Source of the DNA: Magnetococcales bacterium
GTDB lineage: Bacteria > Pseudomonadota > Magnetococcia > Magnetococcales > JADFZT01
DNA length: 36,639 nucleotides
Reading direction: 5' to 3'
Assembly (NCBI GenBank): GCA_015232395.1
Contig: JADFZT010000047.1
Span: 1 to 36,639 of the forward strand
Position numbers and translations under genes: made by a program. Below the pieces are notes generated by a model, which saw nothing but the letters and a program-made list of their open reading frames with translations, did no database searches and had not been told where the DNA came from. Positions 23,701-30,699 of this stretch are shown here, one piece after another; the first letter of the stretch is position 1, and every line of letters begins with the position of its first letter.

Positions 23701-26700
23701 TTTGTAGCCCCCACGATCAGTGATGAAACAGCCATCACCATCACCCTGGAAGTGACCGACACCACCGGGCTTAAAAGTGCCGATCAGATGATCGTGACTG
23801 TCTCTGACAACGGCCAAAGCGCAGGAAGCTTTACCGTGGATCTGCCGGATGACGCCCTCATCATCACCTCCGCCAGCACCGATCAGGATCCCATCGCCAT
23901 CGGCAGCCTGACCGGTGGCAGCCTGGTGAATCTGGCGACCGTGCACCAATCCACCCTGACCACCGATACCGACAACCAACCCTCGGAGATGCCCTACGGC
24001 CTGATCGATTTTTCCATCAAGTCCACCGACGCCGAAGGGGTGGCCACCATGACCGTCTACCTCCCCTCCCCGGCCAACTCCGATATGAGCTGGTACAAGT
24101 ATAATGAAACCACCGGCTGGAGCGATTATGGAGATAATGTGGTCTTCAACGACGAACGCACAGCGGTCACCATCACCCTGACCGACGGCGGTACGGGTGA
24201 CGATGACGCCACCGTCAACGGCCTCATCGTCGATCCCTCGGGACTCGGTTCCGCCAAGGTCGCTGCTGAAGAAGCTGCCGTGGTCGCTGCGGTCACCGTG
24301 ACAGCCACCGAATCTTCCACCATCACCGATGTGGTGGCGAGCGGGGATGTGGTCACCCTGGACGCCTCCGGCTCCTCCAGCACCAACGGCGACATCACCA
24401 CCTATGCCTGGACCCAGACCGAAGGGGATAGCGTCACCCTCTCCGATTCCGCTGCAGCCATCGTCACCTTTACCGCCCCATCGGATGTGGGCACCGGCAC
24501 GGTCCTCACCTTTGAGCTGACCGTCACCGACGATACCGATGAGAGCGCCACCACCACGGTAGTGATCAATGTTTCCGAACTCACCGAAACCCCCACCGCC
24601 GAAGCAGGCCCCACCCAGACCGTGGAAGAGGGTGAGACCGTGACTCTCTACGGCTCGGGATCGTGGGATACCCAGGGCGCCATCGCAAGCTACGCCTGGA
24701 CCCAGATCGATGGCCCGGCTGTGACCCTTTCGGATGCCACCGCAGCAGAGCCCACCTTTGTCAGCCCCACCCTCACCGGCGCCAGCAGCTCGCTGACCTT
24801 CCAGTTGATGGTGACCGACAGCGACGGGCTGGTCAATTCCGATACGGTGATCATCAACGTCACCGACCTCAATCAATCCCCCAGCGCCGATGCCGGAGAG
24901 AACCAGAATGTCAATGAAGGGGATACCGTCACCCTGGACGCCAGCGCCTCCTGGGATACCGACGACACCACAGTCAGCTACTACTGGACCCAAACCTCAG
25001 GCCCGGCAGTGGTCTTGAGTGATCGCAGCGCCAGCCAGCCCACTTTCAGCGCACCAACCACCGACGACAACGGTGCCTCCTTGGGCTTCACCCTGCAGGT
25101 TTCCGACAGCGAAGGACTCTCCACCACCGATACGGTGATCATCAACGTGATTGCCAATAACCAAGCCCCCAATGCCGAAGCCGGATATGATGAGACGATT
25201 GACGAAGAGACCGTCGTCACCCTCAATGCCGCCTTCTCCTGGGATGCCGAAGCGGATATTGCCAGCTACAGCTGGGAACAAACTTCCGGCCCCTATGTCG
25301 CCATCACCAACCCCGAAAGCGCCGAGGCTTCCTTTACCACACCCGGAGTCAATAGTGCCGGCGCCTCGTTGATCTTTGAACTCACCGTCACCGATGCCGC
25401 CGGGTTGACCGACAGCGACACCATCACCATCACCGTCGCCGACACCAATGAACTCCCCGAAGCCTCGGTCACCGCCTCTACGCCCGACTACACCATTATC
25501 ACCAATACCGTAGACGAGGGAGAAGTGGTCACCCTGGATGGCTCCGGCTCTTCGGATGCCGAAGGCACCATCGTCTCCTACGCCTGGACCCAGATCGACG
25601 GCACCACGGTAACCCTCTCCAATGCAGATACTTCCATTGCCACCTTCACCGCCCCGGACAGCGTAGGAGATGGCGTCGCCCTGACCTTTGAGCTGACAGT
25701 GACCGACAGCGAAGGCGAAACCGATACCGTGACGGTTATCATCAACGTCTCCCAGGTCAACCAGGCCCCCACCGCCGAAGCCGGCCCCAGCCAATCTGTT
25801 GAAGAGGGTGAAACCATCACCTTGAATGGTGCTGGATCGTGGGATACCGAGGGAGATATCGCCAGCTACGAATGGACCCAGACCGAAGGGCCCTATGTAA
25901 TCCTTTCCGATGCCAACGACGATAGCCCCACTTTCACGGCCCCGCTCCTCACCACCAGTGATACATCGACCTCCCTCACCTTCCAGCTGGAAGTGGCGGA
26001 TGCCGATGGCCTCCTGGCCCGGGATACGGTGATCATCAATGTCACCGACCTCAATAACGCCCCCAACGCCGATGCCGGATCTGACCAGACCGTGGATGAA
26101 GCCGAAATTGTCACCCTCTCCGGTGCCAACTCCTGGGATACCGAAGAGGTGCTGACCGACTTTCACTGGACCCAGACCAGCGGGCCTTATGTGGCACTCT
26201 CCGATCGCACCGCCATGGAGCCCACCTTTACCGCACCCGACGTCACCGGCACCGGCAAATCTTTGGGCTTTACCCTGAAGGTGACTGACAGCGAAGGGTT
26301 GAGCGACACGGATACCGTGGCCATCAATGTCACCACCAGCGATGATCAAGCCCCCGTGGCCGAAGCCGGGGCCAGCCAAACCGTTGAAGAAGGGGATTCC
26401 GTCACCCTGAATGGTTCCAACTCCTGGGATGATCAAGCCGCCGTTTCGGCCTACAGCTGGGAGCAGACCAGTGGACCCTATGTGCAGCTTTCCGATGCCA
26501 CCGACGCCCGCCCCACCTTCACCGCACCCAATGTCACCGATGACGGCTCCTCTCTCATCTTTGAGCTGACGGTGACCGACAATGGTGGTTTGACCGGCAG
26601 TGATTCGGTGATCATCAACGTCACCCAAACCAACCAGGCGCCCACAGCCAGCGTGAATGAGAGCAGCATCGATGTGCAAGAGGGCTCCACCGTCGCCCTG

Positions 26701-27882
26701 GATGCCAGCGACTCCACCGACGTGGATGGCGACGACATCACCTTCGCCTGGACCCAGACCGACGGCACCACCGTCACCCTGGCCGATGCAACAGAATCCA
26801 TTACGACCTTCACAGCACCCACCATCGATGAAGACAGCGAATCCCTCTCCTTCACGGTGACAGTAACCGACAGCCAGGGGCTTGCAGCCAGCAGCACGGT
26901 GGTGGTCAATGTATCCGACACCAACACCACCCCCGAGGCCGATGCCGGGGATGATCAGAGCGCCGAAGAGGGCAGCACTGTCACCCTCGATGGCTCCGGC
27001 TCCACCGATGCCGAGGACGGCTCTGCCATCACCTACGCCTGGAGCGCTTCCTCTTCCAGTATCACCTTTTCCGATCCCACCAGCGCCACCCCCACCTTTG
27101 TCGCCCCTTCGGTGAGTGACGATGAGGAGATCACCATTACTCTGGAAGTGACCGACAGCAACGACCTGGTGGGTTCTGACATGGTGGTCATCACCGTGAC
27201 CGACAACGGCGTGGCTAAAACCGATGTCTCCGAAAATCTCCCGGATAGCGCCTATCTGATTGAATCCGCCAGTTCCGACCGCACTCCTCTGGGTATCGGT
27301 GACATCTCCGGCGGCAACATGGTGGCGTTCGATACCGTGCACCCCTCGACCCTCACCACCGACACCGCCAACCTGCCAGCGGAGATGCCTTACGGCTTGA
27401 TCGACTTTGAGATCAAGGTAACCCAGGCGGATGGTCTGGCCACCTTTACGGTCTATTTCCCTGAAGCGGTTTCCGAGGAGATGAGCTGGTGGAAGTATGA
27501 CGCGACCAGTGGCTGGAGCGAATATGACAATGTGGTCTTCAACGACGAGCGGACTGAAATGATTGTCACCTTGGTGGATGGCGGTATCGGTGACGATGAC
27601 GACACCATCAACGGCATCATCGTCGATCCGGCCGGACTGGGCACCAAGACCACCGATACCACCACCGATACGACGACGGATACCACGACGGATACCACGA
27701 CGGATACCACCACCGACACCACCAGCAGCAGCGATTCTGGCAGCTCCGACACGGTGGTGGGTTGCACCTTGAACCCCAACGCCCCTGGCAACGATCCCAT
27801 GTTGCCGATGATGGTGATTCTCTCCTCCTTCTACCTCCTACGCCGCCGGTTTGGGTTTGGCGGCATGGGAGAGGATAAGTAG
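20791..27882 (+). CDS. Giant PKD/Ig-repeat surface protein, duplicated architecture, JDVT-CTERM-type tail
   Basis: A ~2,363-residue exported protein. It has a signal peptide (MNKRLGPVFSALFAASIFA, cleavage near VQAEA). Next come two parallel blocks, each of ten ~95-residue PKD/Ig-like repeats closed by a choice-of-anchor-U-type domain (MPYGLIDF, WYKY or WWKY, VVFNDERT, DGGxGDDD, IVDPxGLG). The typical repeat reads AxADAGxxQxVxEGxxVTLxGSxS, then SWxQTSGPxVxLSDxxxxxPTFTAP, then LTFxLTVTDSxGLxxxDxVIINV. After block two there is a Thr-Asp repeat, and then a sorting tail: GCTLNP with Cys, DPMLP, a hydrophobic helix and RRR. It is strongly acidic and probably a surface adhesin or matrix protein. The ATG at 20791 gives the best signal peptide; 20737 is an upstream in-frame alternative. 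The adjacent protease gene is the likely processing partner. Confidence 0.93.
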   Translation: MNKRLGPVFSALFAASIFATGPVQAEAPVASALATLDGSIVELVGEGDAVTLDASTSTDIDDDIATYYWQQTEGSSVTLDDANAETAGFTAPTDLGTGEALIFWLTVTDNEGDTDMDMVIVNVSDERPPPTAEAGPTQTVSEGESVTLYGSGSRDENSDIESYSWNQISGPSVTLSSSTAADPTFTSPELEDGSTSLVFQLTVTNDYGLKSNDEVIINLVNLNQAPSADAGDDQSADAGDTVTLDGSGSSDNEDASITYVWSQTAGTSVTLDSLNTASPTFTAPTTDSDGEALRFSLKVSDSEGLSDIDTVIVNITGDDQVPIADAGETQTVNEGEIVTLDGSGSLDEEDQITLYSWEQTDGPFVLLDTPDSATTTFTAPFISGSTTSFTFELDITDAAGLSDTDIVTINITDTNEAPIAEAMVLDANEVIVTQSVAEGTTITLDAGASSDTEGNVASYSWVQTSGTSVTLSSNSEALVTFDTPTDTDDGEALTFELTVTDADGKSDALTVYVNVSESDEAPTAEAGPNQSVIEGDAVTLNGSGSRDGEGNIASYQWTQLEGPTAVISDTSAASPTFTAPAADAEMGAMLFQLVVTDETGLMDQDWVIINITDDNTAPHADAGSDQTVASETAVTLSGSNSGDADGAVVEFQWIQMSGPLVDLSDPTDMDPSFVSPTISGNGASLTFMVIVSDSDGLADYDSVVVNVTDGDVSPPEADAGAEQSVDEGESVTLNGSNSRDNEDDVVSYSWEQVSGQTVTLSDATDAKPTFTAPDVSTDGEVLTFDLTVTDSDGLSGSDSVLVNVSESNQAPIAIVGSSETGSNVDIQTAEGGSFVTLNASHSSDPEGGELTFQWIQTMGDTVILADPTASQTIFSAPLITDSSLSLAFSVTVTDSAGLSATGSSTINITDGSNNAPTAYAGSDQAAEEGSTVTLDGSGSSDEEDGANITYAWSASLADVTFSDPAAANPTFVAPTISDETAITITLEVTDTTGLKSADQMIVTVSDNGQSAGSFTVDLPDDALIITSASTDQDPIAIGSLTGGSLVNLATVHQSTLTTDTDNQPSEMPYGLIDFSIKSTDAEGVATMTVYLPSPANSDMSWYKYNETTGWSDYGDNVVFNDERTAVTITLTDGGTGDDDATVNGLIVDPSGLGSAKVAAEEAAVVAAVTVTATESSTITDVVASGDVVTLDASGSSSTNGDITTYAWTQTEGDSVTLSDSAAAIVTFTAPSDVGTGTVLTFELTVTDDTDESATTTVVINVSELTETPTAEAGPTQTVEEGETVTLYGSGSWDTQGAIASYAWTQIDGPAVTLSDATAAEPTFVSPTLTGASSSLTFQLMVTDSDGLVNSDTVIINVTDLNQSPSADAGENQNVNEGDTVTLDASASWDTDDTTVSYYWTQTSGPAVVLSDRSASQPTFSAPTTDDNGASLGFTLQVSDSEGLSTTDTVIINVIANNQAPNAEAGYDETIDEETVVTLNAAFSWDAEADIASYSWEQTSGPYVAITNPESAEASFTTPGVNSAGASLIFELTVTDAAGLTDSDTITITVADTNELPEASVTASTPDYTIITNTVDEGEVVTLDGSGSSDAEGTIVSYAWTQIDGTTVTLSNADTSIATFTAPDSVGDGVALTFELTVTDSEGETDTVTVIINVSQVNQAPTAEAGPSQSVEEGETITLNGAGSWDTEGDIASYEWTQTEGPYVILSDANDDSPTFTAPLLTTSDTSTSLTFQLEVADADGLLARDTVIINVTDLNNAPNADAGSDQTVDEAEIVTLSGANSWDTEEVLTDFHWTQTSGPYVALSDRTAMEPTFTAPDVTGTGKSLGFTLKVTDSEGLSDTDTVAINVTTSDDQAPVAEAGASQTVEEGDSVTLNGSNSWDDQAAVSAYSWEQTSGPYVQLSDATDARPTFTAPNVTDDGSSLIFELTVTDNGGLTGSDSVIINVTQTNQAPTASVNESSIDVQEGSTVALDASDSTDVDGDDITFAWTQTDGTTVTLADATESITTFTAPTIDEDSESLSFTVTVTDSQGLAASSTVVVNVSDTNTTPEADAGDDQSAEEGSTVTLDGSGSTDAEDGSAITYAWSASSSSITFSDPTSATPTFVAPSVSDDEEITITLEVTDSNDLVGSDMVVITVTDNGVAKTDVSENLPDSAYLIESASSDRTPLGIGDISGGNMVAFDTVHPSTLTTDTANLPAEMPYGLIDFEIKVTQADGLATFTVYFPEAVSEEMSWWKYDATSGWSEYDNVVFNDERTEMIVTLVDGGIGDDDDTINGIIVDPAGLGTKTTDTTTDTTTDTTTDTTTDTTTDTTSSSDSGSSDTVVGCTLNPNAPGNDPMLPMMVILSSFYLLRRRFGFGGMGEDK
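20872..24249 (+). repeat. Block 1: ten PKD-like repeats plus anchor-U-type domain
   Basis: About 1,126 codons. Repeats 1-10 are followed by the domain from SAGSFTVDLP to IVDPSGLG. Repeat n here is most like repeat n of block 2; for example, both second repeats carry VTLYGSGS, both fifth repeats have a longer insert before VxEG, and both tenth repeats have ITYAWSAS instead of WxQTSG. Confidence 0.85.
24250..27642 (+). repeat. Block 2: ten PKD-like repeats plus anchor-U-type domain
   Basis: About 1,131 codons, collinear with block 1 through all ten repeats and ending with the domain from SENLPDSAYL to IVDPAGLG. Copies have diverged, so the duplication is not recent. Confidence 0.85.
27643..27725 (+). 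repeat. 12-bp microsatellite encoding Thr-Thr-Asp-Thr
   Basis: A run of GATACCACGACG-type 12-bp units encodes the TDTT repeats that link the last domain to the sorting tail. Unit length is a multiple of three, so slippage changes stalk length but not frame. Confidence 0.85.
27760..27879 (+). other. C-terminal sorting tail (JDVT-CTERM type)
   Basis: The last 40 residues: GCTLNP with Cys (codon 27763-27765), NDPMLP, a hydrophobic helix of about 13 residues, then Arg-Arg-Arg and a short tail. Cys / Asp-Pro-x-Leu-Pro / helix / Arg cluster fits CTERM tails of the JDVT-CTERM kind, which are processed by a CAAX-like glutamic protease. Assignment to this subtype is from memory of the pattern. Confidence 0.7.
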
Positions 27883-27897
27883 AGTCGATTGTGATCC

Positions 27898-28386
27898 ATG
27901 CCGGTGAGCAGACAACCAGCCCGACCCCTTGACCGGCTAATCCCTGATCCCCATCTCTGGGGAGCGCTTTTGGCTCCCCTGGGGGTTTGGGGGTGGTTGT
28001 GGAGTCAGGGGGGGGGCGAACATTTCCAACCGGGGTGGATTTTGATCCATCCCGGTATTTTTTTGGGGCAGGCGCTTCTCTATCCGGTTTTGGAAGAGTT
28101 GGTTTTCCGGGGGATGATGCAAGGGGGGCTCAAACGAATCAAAAGGCTGCAAACGCCTCTCCTGGCAACTCTCCTCACCCCGGCCAACCTGCTCACCTCC
28201 ATCGCCTTCTCAATGGCTCACCTCTACCTCCGGGATCCCTGGACCGGGCTGATGGTATTTTTTCCCTCGCTCCTTTTCGGCCACTTCCGAGACCGCTACA
28301 ACCATCTCGCTCCCAGCATCGGACTGCATATTTTATTCAATGCAGGCTATTTTTGGCTTTTCTTCAATCCAGCCACCTTTGGCTGA
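27898..28386 (+). CDS. mrtJ: CPBP/CAAX-type intramembrane glutamic protease, MrtJ-like
   Basis: A small (162-residue) membrane protease with all three motifs of the ABI/CPBP family: EExxxR (Glu66, Glu67, Arg71 in LEELVFRG), FxxxH (Phe104, His108) and HxxxN (His144, Asn148). About four hydrophobic segments surround them. In CTERM systems such proteases cleave next to the C-terminal sorting helix of their substrates. It begins 15 bases after the stop of the giant protein bearing a JDVT-CTERM-type tail, so that protein is the obvious substrate. The gene symbol rests on this context as well as on the motifs. Confidence 0.8.
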   Translation: MPVSRQPARPLDRLIPDPHLWGALLAPLGVWGWLWSQGGGEHFQPGWILIHPGIFLGQALLYPVLEELVFRGMMQGGLKRIKRLQTPLLATLLTPANLLTSIAFSMAHLYLRDPWTGLMVFFPSLLFGHFRDRYNHLAPSIGLHILFNAGYFWLFFNPATFG

Positions 28387-28445
28387 TGCCGTAATCGGGT
28401 ACCAATTACAGAAAAAATGACTGAGCTCAATCTCTCAGACTGCAA

Positions 28446-28787
28446 TCAATCCATTTCAACCGTATTGGAGAGCTTGGTTGCCACCAGAGCATTCAAGCTG
28501 GTACCAGCTCGGGACGCCTCCATAGCCAGAGCCCGATGCAGCCGCTTATCGATCCTGATATTAAACTGACCACTATATATCTTCCGAGAGGGCGCAAGGG
28601 GTACCTTCTCTCCTTGAGACTGATAGCTCTCCTTCACCCCTTTCCAGGCGCTCTCAAGCTCTATTAATGCCTCTTCTGGCGAGGCTCCAAAAGCAGAAAC
28701 AGTCGGCAGCTCCTCAAAATGAGCCAACCAGTCGCCATCCTCATCCAAAAACAGCTCTACTGTAAAACCATTATAGCGATCATCCAT
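28446..28787 (-). CDS. hicB: HicB-family antitoxin
   Basis: A 113-residue antitoxin. The N-terminal ~60 residues form the degenerate RNase-H-like HicB domain (GFTVELFLDEDGDWLAHFEELP and SAFGASPEEALIELE, shown here as parts). The C-terminal part (SGQFNIRIDKRLHRALAMEA) is a ribbon-helix-helix DNA-binding domain, so it should repress its own operon as well as block HicA. The ATG at 28787 is 8 bases after the hicA stop region; a TTG at 28796 overlapping the hicA stop is an alternative start. Confidence 0.9.
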   Translation of the reverse strand: MDDRYNGFTVELFLDEDGDWLAHFEELPTVSAFGASPEEALIELESAWKGVKESYQSQGEKVPLAPSRKIYSGQFNIRIDKRLHRALAMEASRAGTSLNALVATKLSNTVEMD

Positions 28788-28792
28788 GGCGA

Positions 28793-29020
28793 TCAACCTT
28801 CCTGGATCTTTAAAAATTGCTTAACTTGATACCCTTTGCCCATCCCTTTTCGGTTTTGGATGGAAAGCCGCGTTCTATCCGGAGCAATCCAAATCCGATG
28901 ACTGCCTGACTGCCGGTCAAAAACCCATCCAGATATCGTAAGTAGATTTTCAAACTCAGCAAAAGAAAGCCCGCTTGGATTAGTCCGAGCTTTCAAAATA
29001 AATTTGTCATTTTTACCCAT
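28793..29020 (-). CDS. hicA: HicA-family mRNA interferase toxin
   Basis: A 75-residue double-stranded-RNA-binding-fold toxin that cleaves mRNA when free. SGSHRIW holds the catalytic His41, preceded by the family FENLLTISGWVFDRQ segment and followed by NRKGMGKGYQVKQFLK. It is slightly longer at the N-terminus than many HicA proteins. It comes first in the operon, with hicB directly behind it. The pair sits between the surface-protein operon and the MamD-like gene, and may stabilise this accessory region. Confidence 0.9.
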   Translation of the reverse strand: MGKNDKFILKARTNPSGLSFAEFENLLTISGWVFDRQSGSHRIWIAPDRTRLSIQNRKGMGKGYQVKQFLKIQEG

Positions 29021-29098
29021 ACCAGTAACTATATTCAGTCACAAAAAGCAGATCAACCCCATTCTAAAATTGAAACAAATACTGAGACAGATACCATC

Positions 29099-29134
29099 AA
29101 AAAACCCGCCCAGGAGTGCCCAGGCGGGTTTTTT
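29099..29134. terminator. Bidirectional intrinsic terminator
   Basis: AACCCGCC (29103-29110) pairs with GGCGGGTT (29123-29130), with an A run on the left and a T run on the right. It works as an intrinsic terminator in both directions; on the minus strand it ends the MamD-like transcript, 63 bases after that gene's stop. Confidence 0.88.
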
Positions 29135-29196
29135 GTGTTTCGCTTATCGCCAGCCTGCTTTTATCCGCAGGCTGATGGATAGTCAGTTACAGCTGA

Positions 29197-30165
29197 TTAT
29201 TCGACCTCTTCAGCAGCGTTTTTGTTCATGTAGCCATAGACGCCCACGCCCACAGCAGCAGCACCCAACAGCAGCACCGGGCCCCAGGCACCAAGTCCCA
29301 GACCCAATCCCAGGCTGAGGCCGGAGCCGTTCCAGATGGTTCCGGAAGCACCTGCACCCTTTGCAGCAGCAGCTTTGGCAGCGGCTATCTTGGTGGGGAC
29401 GGCAGCTTTGGCGGCGGGAGCAGCAGCCTTGGCAGCAGGCGCAGCGGCTTTGGCGGCAGGAGCGGCAACCACGGGGGCGGTAGCGGCGGCAGCGGCGACC
29501 GGGGCAGCGGCGGAAGCCTTGGCAGCCGGGGTGAGCACGATCCACTTGCCAGCCTGTCCGGCAGCGATGGGGGCTTTGGAGATGGTGAAGGTTTTACCAA
29601 TCAAAGTTGCATTCTGCGCTGCGGTGGCGTTCATCTTGAGGGCATAAACCTGGGAGCCAGCCGTACCGGAAGCAGGCTTCAGGAAGAGCCAGCCCTTGGC
29701 CTTGGCGGCGCTCATGGGAGGCTTCATCACGGTGAAGGATTTTCCGGAGACCGCTTTGAGCTGGGCCATCTGCTGGGTGCCATCCAGCTCCATCATCACC
29801 ATTTGGCTGGCGGAGGCGGCTTTGGCGGCGGCTGCACCGGTTCCGGCGGCAGCAACAGCGGCCCCCTTGCCCGATGAGAGCACCAGCCATTTACCCGTAC
29901 CACCAATCACGGCGGGGGATTTACCGACTGTGAAGGTTTGGCCTGCCAACTTGGAGAGCTGGGCTACCTGCCGGGTGCCTTCGAGCTTGATGGCCACGGT
30001 GCCTTTACCGGCGGCTGTTCCGGCTGGATCCAAAAAGAGCCATTTGCCCAATCCCGGACCTGCCGAGGTGACTTTACCCACCGAATAGGATTTGCCAGCC
30101 AGCCCAGAGAGTTGGGTGGCTTGGGTTGCGCCTTCAATCTTGAACATCAACGTATTTGCTGCCAT
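29197..30165 (-). CDS. mamD: MamD/Mms6-like magnetosome protein
   Basis: A 322-residue protein of the MamD (Mms7)/Mms6 group, which sits on the magnetosome membrane and affects magnetite crystal growth. Four ~45-residue repeats occur at about 6-48, 57-98, 122-165 and 175-214. Each has the form (L/M)xGTxQxAQLxxLxGKxFTVxKxP then GKWLxL. An Ala/Pro/Lys linker (~215-272) follows with an APAAKA repeat, then GTIWNGSGLSLGLGLGLGAW, the Gly-Leu repeat typical of Mms6 and MamD, a membrane helix (~293-311) and a short acidic tail (AEEVE). GGAG lies 8 bases before the ATG. No other mam or mms gene is in the window. The symbol is assigned by architecture; mms6-like naming is also defensible. Confidence 0.85.
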   Translation of the reverse strand: MAANTLMFKIEGATQATQLSGLAGKSYSVGKVTSAGPGLGKWLFLDPAGTAAGKGTVAIKLEGTRQVAQLSKLAGQTFTVGKSPAVIGGTGKWLVLSSGKGAAVAAAGTGAAAAKAASASQMVMMELDGTQQMAQLKAVSGKSFTVMKPPMSAAKAKGWLFLKPASGTAGSQVYALKMNATAAQNATLIGKTFTISKAPIAAGQAGKWIVLTPAAKASAAAPVAAAAATAPVVAAPAAKAAAPAAKAAAPAAKAAVPTKIAAAKAAAAKGAGASGTIWNGSGLSLGLGLGLGAWGPVLLLGAAAVGVGVYGYMNKNAAEEVE

Positions 30166-30416
30166 CGTTTCATCTCCCCCGAATCAATCAGAGCGTATTT
30201 CTCAGGTGTATTCCCCGGCCCCGTCAGCCATCGACGCAAAGGCCTGTCAATTAAACTTGGTCGATCTTTTTTGGCCAGGCTATCAGTGACTGATCGGTAG
30301 GGGCAGTGACTGTCGGTAGGGGCCGGCGCGGTGAGTTCAAACAATGACCACTCCCAGCCTCCACTCTCGTAAAGCCTTACCAGAATGACCCGGGAAGCCG
30401 AAAAATCATTCTTCAT
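30149..30416 (-). CDS. Possible small protein upstream of the MamD-like gene
   Basis: An 89-codon frame starting MKNDFSASRVILVRLYESGG, with AGGA 7 bases before the ATG. Its 3' end overlaps the MamD-like start by about 17-19 bases, which would allow translational coupling. It contains no domain I recognise, and a 20-bp tandem repeat falls inside it. It may equally be an untranslated leader of the MamD-like gene. Confidence 0.3.
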
Positions 30417-30699
30417 TTGCATATCCTGGGTCAAACGGGGGCTACTCTAACACAACTCTTGACAAAGGAAAAAGTCTTTTTTTTCAATCAGTCAGGAACA
30501 GTTCTTATTTCTATTCACAACCATCGAATCGTTCACTCATCCTGCTGAACAAAAAACGAATGGTCCTCAACCTTTACTGAATGAATAGAGAGGAGAAGAA
30601 AAAAGGCCAAACGACAATCCATGAATGATTTTGCACGGAAAAACCGGCTGTCAGCAGGGAATGGAAACCGTTTTTCACCCCCCATGCCCCCCTGAAAGA
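30166..30699. other. Gene-poor region between the MamD-like gene and cheR
   Basis: 534 bases with at most one small doubtful frame (30149-30416). It holds an imperfect 20-bp tandem duplication (30284-30322) and A/T-rich sequence with T and A runs around 30470-30500 and 30540-30620. No promoter could be assigned with confidence. Confidence 0.5.
30284..30322. repeat. Imperfect 20-bp tandem duplication
   Basis: CAGTGACTGATCGGTAGGGG (30284-30303) is followed immediately by the same sequence lacking one A (30304-30322). It lies ~120 bases upstream of the MamD-like start. Confidence 0.75.

Noticed and set aside
20881-27342. Very long minus-strand frames, up to 781 codons, opposite the giant surface protein
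   Set aside because: They are Gly/Asp/His-rich shadows of the biased repeat codons on the plus strand; the plus strand has a signal peptide, clear domains and a sorting tail.
27643-27725. CRISPR-like array
   Set aside because: The repeats are contiguous 12-bp coding units without spacers.
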